From Paenibacillus faecis (GTDB lineage Bacteria > Bacillota > Bacilli > Paenibacillales > Paenibacillaceae), in contig NZ_VSDO01000006.1 of NCBI RefSeq assembly GCF_008084145.1, forward strand, positions 157,190 to 221,189: a stretch of 64,000 nt of DNA, written 5' to 3'. A program made the translations under genes and the position numbers. Positions 27,088 through 36,021 of this stretch are shown piece by piece (within the stretch, counting starts at the first letter, position 1; every line of letters begins with the position of its first letter). The notes below the pieces were generated by a model. That model was not told the DNA's origin, made no database searches, and was given only the letters and a program-made list of their open reading frames with translations.

Positions 27088-28052
27088 CTGCGTCTCTTTC
27101 TCCCTTCCGTCTCCGTTTCATAGAACACCCAATATCTCGACGTTCCGGCGATGATCAGCGATGCGATAACGATGATGACCAGCATGATCCAGGCGAGCGC
27201 CGAGGAGTATCCGAGCTGATACCGGCTAAACGCACGTTCGTACAGATAGAGGGCGTATACGTAGGTCGAGTTCATCGGACCTCCGTTGGTGATGACAAAC
27301 GCGGAGGTGAACATTTGGAACGCGTTGATCACGCCCATGATCAGATTGAAGTAAATAATCGGCGACAACATCGGAAGCGTAATGCGGAAAAACTGAACAA
27401 ATTGGTTCGCCCCGTCTACGGAGGAAGCCTCGTACAAGTCGTTCGGAATTTGCTTCAGCCCCGCCAAGAAAATCACCATCGCGGAACCAAACTGCCAAAC
27501 CGCAAGCAGAACGAGCGTACTCATCGCGGTATCCGGGCTGGTGATCCAACCCTTGCCTTCGAACCCAAAGGCGGCGATGATTTTGTTGAAAATTCCCTCT
27601 ACGCCAAAGATGTTCCGCCACAGCATGGATACGGCGATACTTCCGCCGATCAGCGATGGAAAATAGATCGCTGTGCGATATACCCCGATTCCACGAATGG
27701 CTTTGTTCAGCAGCATGGCGATCAACAAAGCCGCGATCAGCTTTAAAGGGACGGAGGCGATCACGTATTGGAACGTAGCGCGAAGGGATTCTTCAAACTT
27801 CGGATCCGAGCTAAAGATGTTGACGTAGTTTTTGGTTCCTACCCATTCGATCGGTCTGAGCAGGGTGTAATTCGTAAACGAATAATACAGCGATAATAAA
27901 AGCGGATACGCCGTGAGCCCGATAAAGCCGATCAGCCAAGGCGAAATAAATAAATAGCCGGCAATGGGAGCATCCCATTTTTTCAAAAAAGAACGTCGTC
28001 TTTTCTTCACGATCCTCTCCTGATTTGCGGCTACGGGTGCGGAACGACCCAT
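27084..28052 (-). CDS. Sugar ABC transporter permease, MalF/UgpA type
   Basis: 322 residues with a basic cytoplasmic N-terminus (KKRRRSFLKK), six membrane helices and the EAA loop YEASSVDGANQFVQFFRITLP. The ATG at 28052 has AGAGGTGAT upstream. The 232-base gap before it, after aguA, carries a hairpin at 28206-28227, so permease expression may be tuned separately. Confidence 0.92.
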   Translation of the reverse strand: MGRSAPVAANQERIVKKRRRSFLKKWDAPIAGYLFISPWLIGFIGLTAYPLLLSLYYSFTNYTLLRPIEWVGTKNYVNIFSSDPKFEESLRATFQYVIASVPLKLIAALLIAMLLNKAIRGIGVYRTAIYFPSLIGGSIAVSMLWRNIFGVEGIFNKIIAAFGFEGKGWITSPDTAMSTLVLLAVWQFGSAMVIFLAGLKQIPNDLYEASSVDGANQFVQFFRITLPMLSPIIYFNLIMGVINAFQMFTSAFVITNGGPMNSTYVYALYLYERAFSRYQLGYSSALAWIMLVIIVIASLIIAGTSRYWVFYETETEGRKRRR

Positions 28053-28205
28053 ATGCGATCACCTCTGTAGTTTGTCTGATAGCTTAAGTATAGATGGGTC
28101 TCCTAGGCGGTTAAATGAGGGTAATCCTCGATTTCTTTTAAAATATCACGAAAAAATCCTAACGGACACGGCGTCACCTTTTCGTTTATACTCTTAACGC
28201 AAACA

Positions 28206-28227
28206 GAGGAATGGCTCCCCATTCCTC
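28206..28227 (-). terminator. Stem-loop after aguA, attenuator or weak terminator
   Basis: GAGGAATG (28206-28213) and CATTCCTC (28220-28227) form an 8-base stem with a 6-base loop. On the minus strand only a weak T-rich tail (TGTTTG) follows. It lies between aguA and the permeases in the same transcription direction. Confidence 0.5.
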
Positions 28228-28284
28228 CGAAATAAGTCCGCAAATGAAATTCTTGAAACCGCCAACGGCAATCCGTCACGCCTA

Positions 28285-30354
28285 TTAATAAATCCGTCTG
28301 CCCCGTTCGTCAGGGATGCCGCTTTTGCGGAAGAAATACGTGTTGATCTGGTCCCGCCATTCTTTGGCGTGTTCCGCTTGCTCCGCCAGCCGGACCGCGA
28401 CCTGCTTGTGCAGCGACTCGGGGATCAGGCCGGCCAGGCTGCCCCAGGTTTCTTCCAACCGGGCGGCGAGCTCCGCGCCTTCGAAATGCGTATCGTAGAT
28501 GTGCTGGATGACCGTTTTGCCGGAATGCAGGACATGGGTGTACGGGACATGATGGAAAAACAGCAGCAGTTCATCCGGGCAGCTCTCCAAAGATTCGTAC
28601 AGCCTGAAATTGGGCTCGGCGTATTGGGCCGTGTATCCCGTACCCGTCGCTTTGGTCCGGTCCACACCGATCCCGCGGCAATCGGCAAAATGGTACGTCC
28701 CCCACATCGAATACTCATAACCGTCGACGTTAGGCCCGTAATGATGATTGGGATTGACCATAAACCCGATGCCAAGCGGTGCCGTATAGGATTCGTAAAT
28801 ACTTATGGAGTCCAGCAAAATACCGCGAATCGTCCGGACCACCCGCTCGTCGTCCCCAAACGTCAGGCGGATCCACTCCTCCGCGATTTCCTCGTTGGTC
28901 AGCTCCGGATTCCAAGCGAGCCGGCCGTATCCGTACAAATTGGCCTGAGCCAGCAAATGCCCGGTCCAGTTGGCATCGTCCCCGATGTTGGAAACAGCAG
29001 CGAAGCCACTGTACCGGCTCCCATGAACCGAACCATCAACGATGCGTTTGATTGGAGTACCCTCCCCCTGCAAATACGTATCGAATTCCAGCACTTCCTT
29101 CCATTGCGGCACCAGATAACAAACATGCCGCTGCTGCCCGGTATACTCCTGGGTAATCTGAAACTCGATCATCTGGTTTGTGGCAGGCATTGCGCCGAGA
29201 AGCGGCGACACGGGCTCACGCACCTGAAAATCGATCGGCCCGTTTTTTACCTGCAGGATGACGTTATCATTAAAGCGGCCGTCCAGCGGGACAAAATGAT
29301 CGTACGCCGCTCTGGCCCGGTCCGTCTTCCGGTCGCGCCAATCCTGCTTGCAGTTGTATACGAAGCAACGCCAGATCACGACGCCGCCGTGCGGGTCCAG
29401 CGCTTCGGCCAGCATATTGGCGCCGTCCGCGTGGTCGCGGCCGTAGGTGAATGGCCCGGGCCGGTTCTCCGAATCGGCTTTGACGAGAAAACCGCCGAAA
29501 TCGGGGATATAACGGTAAATGTCCGCCGCCCGCTCGCGCCACCACCGCTTAACCTCCGGGTCCAGAGGATCAGCCGTGGGCAGGCTGCCGATCTCCAGCG
29601 GCGCTGCGTAATTGATACTGAGGAACAAATTGATCCCGTAATTGCGGAAAATCCCGGCAAGCCCGGCCACCTCCGGCAAATACGCTTCCGTAATCAGCAT
29701 CGTTTCCAAGCGGTGCACATTTACATTGTTGATCGATAGAGCATTCACTCCGGTGGATGCCAATAGCCTGGCATAATCGCGAATTCGCTGCAAATCGGAG
29801 GTGATTTTGCCGTCCGCATAAAAAATCGAGTTCCCGGCATAACCGCGTTCGATCGACCCGTCGATATTGTCCCATTGGTTGATCATCCGGAGTTGGTTGA
29901 CCGGATTTTCCACGATATGAATAGCGCTGATGGGGCTGCCAATACCAATCAGTCTTAGCAGATGGAAAACGCCGTACAACACGCCTGCGGAAGAAACCGC
30001 GCCAATGGCGATGCGTCCGGCGGACGCATCGCTTTGGATCGCGAAGCCTTCCGCCCCGATGCCTGCGCGCGTTTCTTCGTCAATGAATTCCTGAAGCAGC
30101 GAGTTGCCGCCGATGGTTCCAATCACAATGCCTGAACCGCCATCCCAGGTATGTGAAATTTCGGGCGTTTGCCCCAACATCCCTTCCAGTCCGCGGACGA
30201 GTTCGGCCACGGCGGAAGCGATGATTTCATCCTGCTCCGCAACGACAATGCGGCGATAATCAGCATACTGTTCAAGCGTTTTACCTGCTAACCGGTTATA
30301 CCCAAGCCAGGCCTGATAGCCCGTGTTTTTTGCGAAAAATGGTGTATGGCTCAT
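28285..30354 (-). CDS. aguA: Alpha-glucuronidase, GH67
   Basis: 689 residues, usual GH67 length. It removes 4-O-methylglucuronic acid from the non-reducing end of xylo-oligosaccharides (aldouronates). The (beta/alpha)8 core has GGFLVKADSENRPGP, whose Glu is the general acid in characterised enzymes, and YGRDHADGANMLAEAL. KNGPIDFQ and FQITQEYTG carry the Asp and Glu assigned as general bases. No signal peptide is present, so it acts inside the cell on imported aldouronates. The Nif3-like gene ends 18 bases upstream, and the solute-binding protein is further upstream in the same operon. Confidence 0.96.
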   Translation of the reverse strand: MSHTPFFAKNTGYQAWLGYNRLAGKTLEQYADYRRIVVAEQDEIIASAVAELVRGLEGMLGQTPEISHTWDGGSGIVIGTIGGNSLLQEFIDEETRAGIGAEGFAIQSDASAGRIAIGAVSSAGVLYGVFHLLRLIGIGSPISAIHIVENPVNQLRMINQWDNIDGSIERGYAGNSIFYADGKITSDLQRIRDYARLLASTGVNALSINNVNVHRLETMLITEAYLPEVAGLAGIFRNYGINLFLSINYAAPLEIGSLPTADPLDPEVKRWWRERAADIYRYIPDFGGFLVKADSENRPGPFTYGRDHADGANMLAEALDPHGGVVIWRCFVYNCKQDWRDRKTDRARAAYDHFVPLDGRFNDNVILQVKNGPIDFQVREPVSPLLGAMPATNQMIEFQITQEYTGQQRHVCYLVPQWKEVLEFDTYLQGEGTPIKRIVDGSVHGSRYSGFAAVSNIGDDANWTGHLLAQANLYGYGRLAWNPELTNEEIAEEWIRLTFGDDERVVRTIRGILLDSISIYESYTAPLGIGFMVNPNHHYGPNVDGYEYSMWGTYHFADCRGIGVDRTKATGTGYTAQYAEPNFRLYESLESCPDELLLFFHHVPYTHVLHSGKTVIQHIYDTHFEGAELAARLEETWGSLAGLIPESLHKQVAVRLAEQAEHAKEWRDQINTYFFRKSGIPDERGRRIY

Positions 30355-30372
30355 GCGTCCACTACGCTCCTG

Positions 30373-31167
30373 TCAAATAATTTGGAAAAGCGGCTTTTCA
30401 GCAACAAAATAAACGGGAAGGCCGGGGTACCGCGCCCTGAGCACACCCGCCAAATAATTCATGCCGGGCTCCTCGCTTTGCGCGTGGCCCAAGACGATGA
30501 TGGCCTTGCGTTTTCCTTGCTGCACGGCATCTCTTACATATTCGGGCGTTTCCCACTCCGGACCTTCGCCCAATATAATCAAATCCAAGTTTTCCTGCTC
30601 AAAAAGCGGAATCGCCGTAAGGCCGCCGCCCCTGTATCCCGCGAGCAGGCCAATTCGCGAACATATCATGGACAGGTCGCCAACGACGCGCACATACGGA
30701 ACGCCAAGCTTGCTCTTGAGGTGGCCGGCAATTTCACGTACGCTCGCCTCCGGAATTTGGATGATGGCCGATGCCGGGTGATATTCCGCAAGGTGCTTCT
30801 GCCAGTCCAACTGCTCGATCAGACCGGCCATAATCCCGTCGGGCTGATAACGATGCCAATAATCATGAAACCTGAAAATAGCCATTCCGGTTTCCTCGAT
30901 CAGCTTTCGTTTTTCCGTGGCTACAGAATCATTTTTAATGGCCTCTCTATTATTATGATGGCTGAAAAATATCCCTTCGTGGCTGATCAGCAGATTTGCC
31001 CCTGCCTTTGCGGCCTGACGAATGACGTCAGAAGAGGCCACAAACGCCGTGGCGATTCCCCTGACTTCCGCCGACGGATCTCCGAATTCAAGCACATCCA
31101 CCGTTGTTTCGAGCTGCCCCACGGGCCTGATGAGTTCATGAATAACATCCTCGATTCGAAGCGGCAT
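30373..31167 (-). CDS. Nif3-like dinuclear metal-centre protein
   Basis: 264 residues from the ATG at 31167, which follows GGGGGAG; a longer upstream frame has no such signal. Family motifs include FVASSDVIRQAAKAGANLLISHEG, with the metal-binding His, and a C-terminal GHAQSEEPGMNYLAGVL with His and Glu. Nif3/DUF34 proteins form toroidal hexamers with two metal ions per subunit and are linked to GTP cyclohydrolase-like or phosphatase-like activities. Their role is not settled. Placement between a sugar-binding lipoprotein and aguA suggests a carbohydrate-linked job here; this is inference. Confidence 0.85.
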   Translation of the reverse strand: MPLRIEDVIHELIRPVGQLETTVDVLEFGDPSAEVRGIATAFVASSDVIRQAAKAGANLLISHEGIFFSHHNNREAIKNDSVATEKRKLIEETGMAIFRFHDYWHRYQPDGIMAGLIEQLDWQKHLAEYHPASAIIQIPEASVREIAGHLKSKLGVPYVRVVGDLSMICSRIGLLAGYRGGGLTAIPLFEQENLDLIILGEGPEWETPEYVRDAVQQGKRKAIIVLGHAQSEEPGMNYLAGVLRARYPGLPVYFVAEKPLFQII

Positions 31168-31216
31168 GTTTTCTCCCCCTTCTATTCCTATAATCTCTGA
31201 AACGGGTAATATAATA

Positions 31217-31241
31217 CCCGGAACAAGGTTAGCGTTCCGGG
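31217..31241 (-). terminator. Intercistronic stem-loop after the solute-binding protein gene
   Basis: CCCGGAAC (31217-31224) and GTTCCGGG (31234-31241), perfect 8-base stem. Such stems behind binding-protein genes often protect the upstream mRNA and lower read-through, giving excess binding protein over permease. Confidence 0.65.
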
Positions 31242-31259
31242 TTTTGCGTCTGGCCAAGC

Positions 31260-32576
31260 TTAGTTTTCGTAAGATGCGGAAGCTTCCTTCAATTGATCAA
31301 AAGCTTGTTCCGGGGTAATTTTACCGAAACTGAGTTGGTCATGGACATAAGGGAAGTCTTTATCAATAAAGTTCGTCCAACCGCCAGCGCCTGCCGTCCA
31401 GGTTTGCGCGTCAGGTGCGGAAGCGTTATACATGTCCAGACCGCCTTTATCCGTTTCGCTCATGCTGGATTCCAGAATTTTGGCGCTTTCGCTATTTGCC
31501 GGGATACCGCGCAGAGTGCCCAGGGTCTTAGCCGCTTCCGGATCATTAACGAACCAGTTCACAAATTCGATCGCTTCTTTTTGGTTTTTGGAGTCATTGG
31601 TAACCGCCAAATACATGGAGGGCTTCACCCATCCCCCCGCTTGCTCCGCACGAGGCATCGTCACAAGGGAGTAAGCGCCTTTTTTCAAGCTGTCCCAAGA
31701 AGTGAGCGCATTGGAGAAGCTGTAACGGAACAAAATTTTGCCCGAAACCATCAGATCCATTTGCGGATCAAGCTCTTTGTCCGCCGTGTTTACGTCTGCC
31801 GGAGGCACCAATCCTTCCTTCCGGAGCTTGTCAAAGTGATTCGCCCAGTCGATGAAGGTATCACGGTCGATGTTGAAATGGCCGTCGTCCGTAATGACCG
31901 GGCCCTTGCCTTTAGCGTATTGATAAGCCGAATACACGAAGTAGTTGGCGGCATAATCTTTAACGAAGTATTGTCCTTCCGGCAGCTTGGATTTGGACGA
32001 TTCGGCTAACGCGAAGAAATCGTCCCATGTCCAGCCGTTGGCCGGAGTTGGAATGCCCAGTTTGTCGAGGGCGGCTTTATCGTAAATCATGCCGAACGCA
32101 ACCGATCCAAGCGGAACAGCGTATTGTTGGCCGTCAAGCGAGCCGCCCGCGAGCAGCTTCGGATCGAATTTGGATACATCCACATCGGTCAATGGCGTCA
32201 ATTGATTCCGGCTCATCCAGTCCGGCATCCAGCCCGGATCCAATTGAACGATATCCGGAGCATTTTTAGCCGCCGCTTGCGTGGAGAGCTTATCCAGATA
32301 ACCGTCCATACCGGAATACTCCGGTTCAAAAGTGATGTTAGGATGATTTTTCGTGTACAAATCAAGAGCGGCTAACGTAGCCTGATGCCGATCCTGTGAC
32401 CCCCACCACATAATCCGCAGCTTAACTTGCTTGTTGCTCGTGTTCGCAGCCGCGTTTCCAGAATTTCCTGTTTGCGAATGATCGGCAGAATTTCCTCCTC
32501 CTCCGCCGCAGGCGGCCAACGATCCTACCAGTGAAGCTGTCATCGCCACCTTAAGTAAACGCTTCCATATAAACAT
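31260..32576 (-). CDS. Extracellular sugar-binding lipoprotein, CUT1 type
   Basis: 438 residues. Lipoprotein signal MFIWKRLLKVAMTASLVGSLAAC with lipobox LAAC, then a Gly/Ser/Asn linker. The mature domain is a family 1 solute-binding protein (LRIMWWGSQDRHQATLAALDLY, QLDPGWMPDWMSRNQLTPL). It is the first gene of the aguA operon and presumably captures aldouronates for the permeases encoded at 26245-28052. The ATG follows AAAAGGAGG. Confidence 0.93.
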   Translation of the reverse strand: MFIWKRLLKVAMTASLVGSLAACGGGGGNSADHSQTGNSGNAAANTSNKQVKLRIMWWGSQDRHQATLAALDLYTKNHPNITFEPEYSGMDGYLDKLSTQAAAKNAPDIVQLDPGWMPDWMSRNQLTPLTDVDVSKFDPKLLAGGSLDGQQYAVPLGSVAFGMIYDKAALDKLGIPTPANGWTWDDFFALAESSKSKLPEGQYFVKDYAANYFVYSAYQYAKGKGPVITDDGHFNIDRDTFIDWANHFDKLRKEGLVPPADVNTADKELDPQMDLMVSGKILFRYSFSNALTSWDSLKKGAYSLVTMPRAEQAGGWVKPSMYLAVTNDSKNQKEAIEFVNWFVNDPEAAKTLGTLRGIPANSESAKILESSMSETDKGGLDMYNASAPDAQTWTAGAGGWTNFIDKDFPYVHDQLSFGKITPEQAFDQLKEASASYEN

Positions 32577-32715
32577 TGTGAAACCTCCTTTTGAATAGCA
32601 GATATCTGTTTACATCTCCTATAGTACCGATTCAAAGAGGAGGTTTATATAAGAGCAATGCACAATTTATTATAAAATTCCTCGAAAATAATCAGCCGGC
32701 ATGCTATTCCTAAAT

Positions 32716-33006
32716 TTAGTGAGAAAAACCATTTTTTATTGCGCTTATCATTCCAGGAACAAGGAAAAAGACACCAAAAAATACGGTCAGCAAATTATAA
32801 TGGGGCGTTTCATAGAAATTAAACCATTCAGCAAAAATTGGAGTATCAAGTATTCTTCCAAGTATCGTTCCATGGGTATCTCTGTAATTTAGTTTCCATC
32901 CAGTTGCTTCAGATATAATAAAGAATATTTGTGACAACAAGAACACACCAATAGAAGATACCCAGTATCTTTTCAACAATGGAACAGTATTTTGTTTCCT
33001 AACCAA
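32716..33006 (-). CDS. YfzA-like small membrane protein
   Basis: 96 residues with two hydrophobic helices (VSSIGVFLLSQIFFIISE and LLTVFFGVFFLVPGMI) around a polar loop. Length and layout resemble the YfzA family of Bacilli, function unknown; the family call is from memory and moderate. The last about 20 codons have a near-copy at 44614-44682. Confidence 0.55.
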   Translation of the reverse strand: MVRKQNTVPLLKRYWVSSIGVFLLSQIFFIISEATGWKLNYRDTHGTILGRILDTPIFAEWFNFYETPHYNLLTVFFGVFFLVPGMISAIKNGFSH

Positions 33007-33210
33007 AGTAATCTCATCCTTTATTTAATCCCATTTTCTATTTATATTATAAAGTTAACTTCATTAAATAAATTAACACAGTTTAATTCATTTTGTAAAT
33101 GCTTGCCATATCTCCCCGCAAGACTTTGTCCTGCAGCAATAAAAATCAGCGATGGATCGGTTCCACCGCCGGGCTATCGTCTTTTAATTGTTGAGTTACC
33201 AGAACAAACA

Positions 33211-33981
33211 TTAAGTCTCTTTCCGTTTGTATACACGTACCGCGACTAGATATGCGACGATCAGTATCCCTAAGCACCAAGCGAGAGCGACCCAAATATC
33301 ATTGCCCACTGGTTGGTCGGACAGAAGCGCTCGGATGGATTCCACGATCGAGGTTACCGGCTGATTTTCGGCAAAGGCGCGAACGAACCGTGGCATCGAC
33401 TCGGTGGGTACAAATGCCGAACTGATAAACGGCAGAAAGATTAGCGGATAGGAAAACGCGCTTGCGCCTTCTACCGATTTGGCGGACAGTCCGGCAATCG
33501 TCGCCACCCAAGTCAAGGCAAGCGTGAACAGCATGAGAATACCGGCTACGGCAAGCCAAGGCAGTACCCCCGCCGACGAGCGGAAGCCCATAAGCAAGGC
33601 AACCAGAATGATGACGACAAGCGAAATCGCATTGGATACCAGCGAGGTCAGCACATGCCCCCACAGTACGGCGGAACGCGCAATCGGCATGGTATGAAAC
33701 CGCTCGATGATGCCCCGTTGTTTATCCAAGAACAAACGGTAAGCCGTATAGGAAATACCGCTTGCAATAGCCATCAGCAGGATACCGGGCAACAGGTAAT
33801 TTACATAATTATCCGTACCGGCTTGGATTGCGCCGCCAAACACGTAGACGAACAGCAGCATCATCGCAATCGGAGTGAAACAGACCGTGATGATGGTGTC
33901 CATGCTGCGGAAAATATGACGCATGGAACGTCCAAGCATAACGCCCATATCGCTGAAAAAGTGGTTCTTCATCGTATCCAT
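33211..33981 (-). CDS. ABC-2 type exporter permease (DrrB-like)
   Basis: 256 residues with six predicted helices. The phrase GISYTAYRLFLDKQRGIIERF followed by PIARSAVLWGHVL is characteristic of daunorubicin-type DrrB permeases. It starts immediately after the stop of the ATPase gene. Together they form an exporter of hydrophobic compounds; the substrate is unknown. It is the last gene of the PadR-controlled operon. Confidence 0.9.
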   Translation of the reverse strand: MDTMKNHFFSDMGVMLGRSMRHIFRSMDTIITVCFTPIAMMLLFVYVFGGAIQAGTDNYVNYLLPGILLMAIASGISYTAYRLFLDKQRGIIERFHTMPIARSAVLWGHVLTSLVSNAISLVVIILVALLMGFRSSAGVLPWLAVAGILMLFTLALTWVATIAGLSAKSVEGASAFSYPLIFLPFISSAFVPTESMPRFVRAFAENQPVTSIVESIRALLSDQPVGNDIWVALAWCLGILIVAYLVAVRVYKRKET

Positions 33982-34740
33982 TTAGACAGCCTCCTTTTTA
34001 TCGATTATTGCAAGGAATATTTCCTCTAACGACGGCTGTTTTTCAACATACTCCACCTTTGTGGATGGGAACAATTCTTTCAGCTCTGAAAGCGTACCGT
34101 TCGCGATAATTCTGCCTCCGTGAAGAATGGCGATTCGGTCGGCCAACTGCTCGGCTTCCTCCAAATACTGCGTGGTCAAGAGTATCGTCGTGCCGCCAGC
34201 CGCCAGCTCCTCGACGATCTTCCAAACCTCGATGCGCGCCTCCGGGTCAAGTCCGGTAGTCGGCTCATCCAGGAAAATAATCCGCGGACTTCCGACAAGG
34301 CTCAAGGCGATGTCGAGCCTGCGGCGCATACCGCCTGAATACGTAGAAGCCCTGCGGTCAGCGGCGTCTGTCAAGCCGAAGCGTTTAAGCATGTCGTCTG
34401 CAACCTGACGCGGATTTTTTAGATGCCGCAGCTTGGCAAGCATGATCAAATTTTCTCGTCCGGTCAATATCTCGTCCACGGCGGCAAATTGCCCGGTCAG
34501 ACTGATCGCATGCCGCACTTTCTCGGGTTCTAAGGCGACGTCGAATCCGTTTACCATGGCGGTGCCTCCGTCTTGTTTGAGCAGCGTGGCGAGGATTCTG
34601 ACCATCGTCGTCTTGCCCGCGCCGTTGGAGCCAAGCAAGGCGAAAATCTCACCTCGTTTCACTTCAAAATCGACGCCCTTTAGGACTTCTTTGCCCTTGA
34701 AAGACTTTCGCAGACCTTTCACATCCATTGCCTTTTCCAT
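33982..34740 (-). CDS. ABC exporter ATP-binding protein (DrrA-like)
   Basis: 252 residues from the ATG at 34740, behind AAGGGGG; the frame extends upstream without a good site. Walker A GSNGAGKTT, signature YSGGMRRRLDIA, Walker B IIFLDEPTTGLD, H-loop replaced by Gln (LTTQYLEEAEQLAD), which is usual for DrrA-type ATPases. It partners with the permease encoded directly downstream. Regulation is probably through the PadR-type gene at the head of the operon. Confidence 0.93.
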   Translation of the reverse strand: MEKAMDVKGLRKSFKGKEVLKGVDFEVKRGEIFALLGSNGAGKTTMVRILATLLKQDGGTAMVNGFDVALEPEKVRHAISLTGQFAAVDEILTGRENLIMLAKLRHLKNPRQVADDMLKRFGLTDAADRRASTYSGGMRRRLDIALSLVGSPRIIFLDEPTTGLDPEARIEVWKIVEELAAGGTTILLTTQYLEEAEQLADRIAILHGGRIIANGTLSELKELFPSTKVEYVEKQPSLEEIFLAIIDKKEAV

Positions 34741-34753
34741 CCCGAAATCCCCC

Positions 34754-35096
34754 TTACTTCTTTTTATCCTTGGCCTGGTTACCTTTTTGGGCAACGGACT
34801 CTAGATAGATTTCAGCGTAAGTTTTTGAATCTTGAATTAGATCGTCACAGAAGGCCGCTACGTCTCTGCCCGTCACTTCGAGTACGCCTTTTCCCATGGC
34901 TGCGCCCTCTTCAAAAAGATCGACGATCCCCGAGAGCAACCCCGTCCCGTCGGTAAGCTCAACGGGGCCTACCTTGAAGAGATATTTCTGGATCTCTTTA
35001 TAAACCGATCTGGTAATCCTGCGGAAGCGCTTTAACACGCGCCACGTGCGCCCGCCACTCTTTTTTGCCTTCGATGATGTCTCGTATTCTCATCAT
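34754..35096 (-). pseudogene. DUF1048 protein, frameshifted
   Basis: From the ATG pair at 35096/35093, behind AGGAGG, the frame reads MRIRDIIEGKKEWRAHVARV and soon stops. The remaining DUF1048 sequence (VYKEIQKYLFKVGPVEL onward) continues in another frame to 34754. The cause is one extra base near 35005. Rejoined length is about 113 residues, like the intact paralogue next to it. A sequencing error would restore a normal gene. Confidence 0.8.
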
Positions 35097-35105
35097 ATCC
35101 ACCTC

Positions 35106-35453
35106 CTATTTGCCTAATTTTTTTGCAATAGTATTGTTGAGCTGCTCGCGCCACTTGTCGCGATAAGACTTTGCCCCTTCTTCGCCGGCCAATGCTGAAC
35201 AGAAGCCATTGATATCGTCACCCAGCACCTCATGGATACTCTGACCCTCCGCAGCCGATTCTTCGAGCAGGCCAAGCACGCCGTCAAGAATTGGCATGAG
35301 GTTGCGGCCGGTGAAATCGGAGTGCGGCCAGAGATAGGCATTGATTTCTTTCCATGCCGCTTGATATTCAACCGGCAGCTTTTGGGCTCGCAATTCAAAA
35401 GCTTTGAATTCTTTATTCATATCATTGCCAGTTATTTTATTCCAGAAATTCAT
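35106..35453 (-). CDS. DUF1048 family protein
   Basis: 115 residues, mostly helical, with the family phrases MNFWNKITGNDMNKEFKAFE and LLEESAAEGQSIHEVLGDDI. DUF1048 proteins are found next to PadR regulators and DrrAB-type exporters in Firmicutes; function unknown. Its start overlaps the PadR stop by one base, so translation is coupled. The frameshifted paralogue follows 9 bases downstream. Confidence 0.85.
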   Translation of the reverse strand: MNFWNKITGNDMNKEFKAFELRAQKLPVEYQAAWKEINAYLWPHSDFTGRNLMPILDGVLGLLEESAAEGQSIHEVLGDDINGFCSALAGEEGAKSYRDKWREQLNNTIAKKLGK

Positions 35454-35785
35454 TACTTCCTCTCCTTTAACTCGTTAATTTTTGAGGATACGAACTCCCA
35501 TTTTTCCCAGAACCTCCGCAGCTCCTCGCTCCCCGCTTCATTGAGCGCGAAAAACTTTCGTGGCGGCCCCATGTCGGAGGGCTTTTTGGTGACCTCTACC
35601 AGCTTGTTTTTTTCAAGCCGGATCAGGATGGTGTACACCGTTCCCTCCACAACATCCTTGAAGCCGAGGGCGTTCAGCTGCCGCGTGATTTCGTAACCGT
35701 AAGTTTCATTGCGGCTTATAATCTCAAGGACGCAGCCCTCCAGCACCCCTTTGAGCATTTCCGTAAGGTTTTCCAACACAATCAC
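35453..35785 (-). CDS. PadR family transcriptional regulator
   Basis: 110 residues. Winged helix with LEGCVLEIISRNETYGYEITRQL and VEGTVYTILIRLEKNKLVEV, the classical PadR-s core, followed by a short C-terminal helix for dimerisation. It heads the operon PadR, DUF1048, DUF1048, ATPase, permease, and is the likely repressor of that exporter operon, released by a drug or phenolic compound. AT-rich leader sequence lies at 35790-35850. Confidence 0.92.
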   Translation of the reverse strand: MIVLENLTEMLKGVLEGCVLEIISRNETYGYEITRQLNALGFKDVVEGTVYTILIRLEKNKLVEVTKKPSDMGPPRKFFALNEAGSEELRRFWEKWEFVSSKINELKERK

Positions 35786-35873
35786 CCTTCACTATTCTGT
35801 ATGACTGGTATTTAGTATTACTTACTACCGCTATAAAGTAACACGTAGTAGTTGCTTTGTCAATAGGGTTTGA

Positions 35874-35908
35874 TCTCCCATTTGGGACCATGTCCTTGTC
35901 CCTCGACA
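35874..35908. repeat. Dispersed repeat tail, copy 3
   Basis: CCCATTTGGGACCATG followed by TCCTTGTCCCTCGACAAC matches the tail of the repeats at 808-838 and 5929-5959, without the adjacent GTCGCTA stem. It lies between the PadR operon promoter and a terminator. Confidence 0.55.
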
Positions 35909-35966
35909 ACTCCCCCGCAACCAGATTCCTTCCGAGGCGACGTATCCGTACCCACGCTCCAAAACA

Positions 35967-36010
35967 AACAGGCTGCCACCAAGCGGACTAAGCGCTCGGG
36001 ACAGCCTGTT
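35967..36010 (-). terminator. Terminator after the isochorismatase-family gene
   Basis: AACAGGCTG (35967-35975) and CAGCCTGTT (36002-36010) pair across a 26-base structured loop; on the minus strand TTGTTTTG follows. Confidence 0.65.
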
Positions 36011-36021
36011 CCGGTGCATTT

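Noticed and set aside
28369..29739. Long plus-strand open frame (456 codons) opposite aguA
   Set aside because: It is the antisense shadow of the GH67 gene, which has clear catalytic motifs; the frame has no domain or ribosome site.
33106..33210. Possible gene fragment upstream of the DrrB-like stop
   Set aside because: An open frame exists (AAIKISDGSVPPPGYRLLI) but no family is recognised and it has no start or neighbours that support it.
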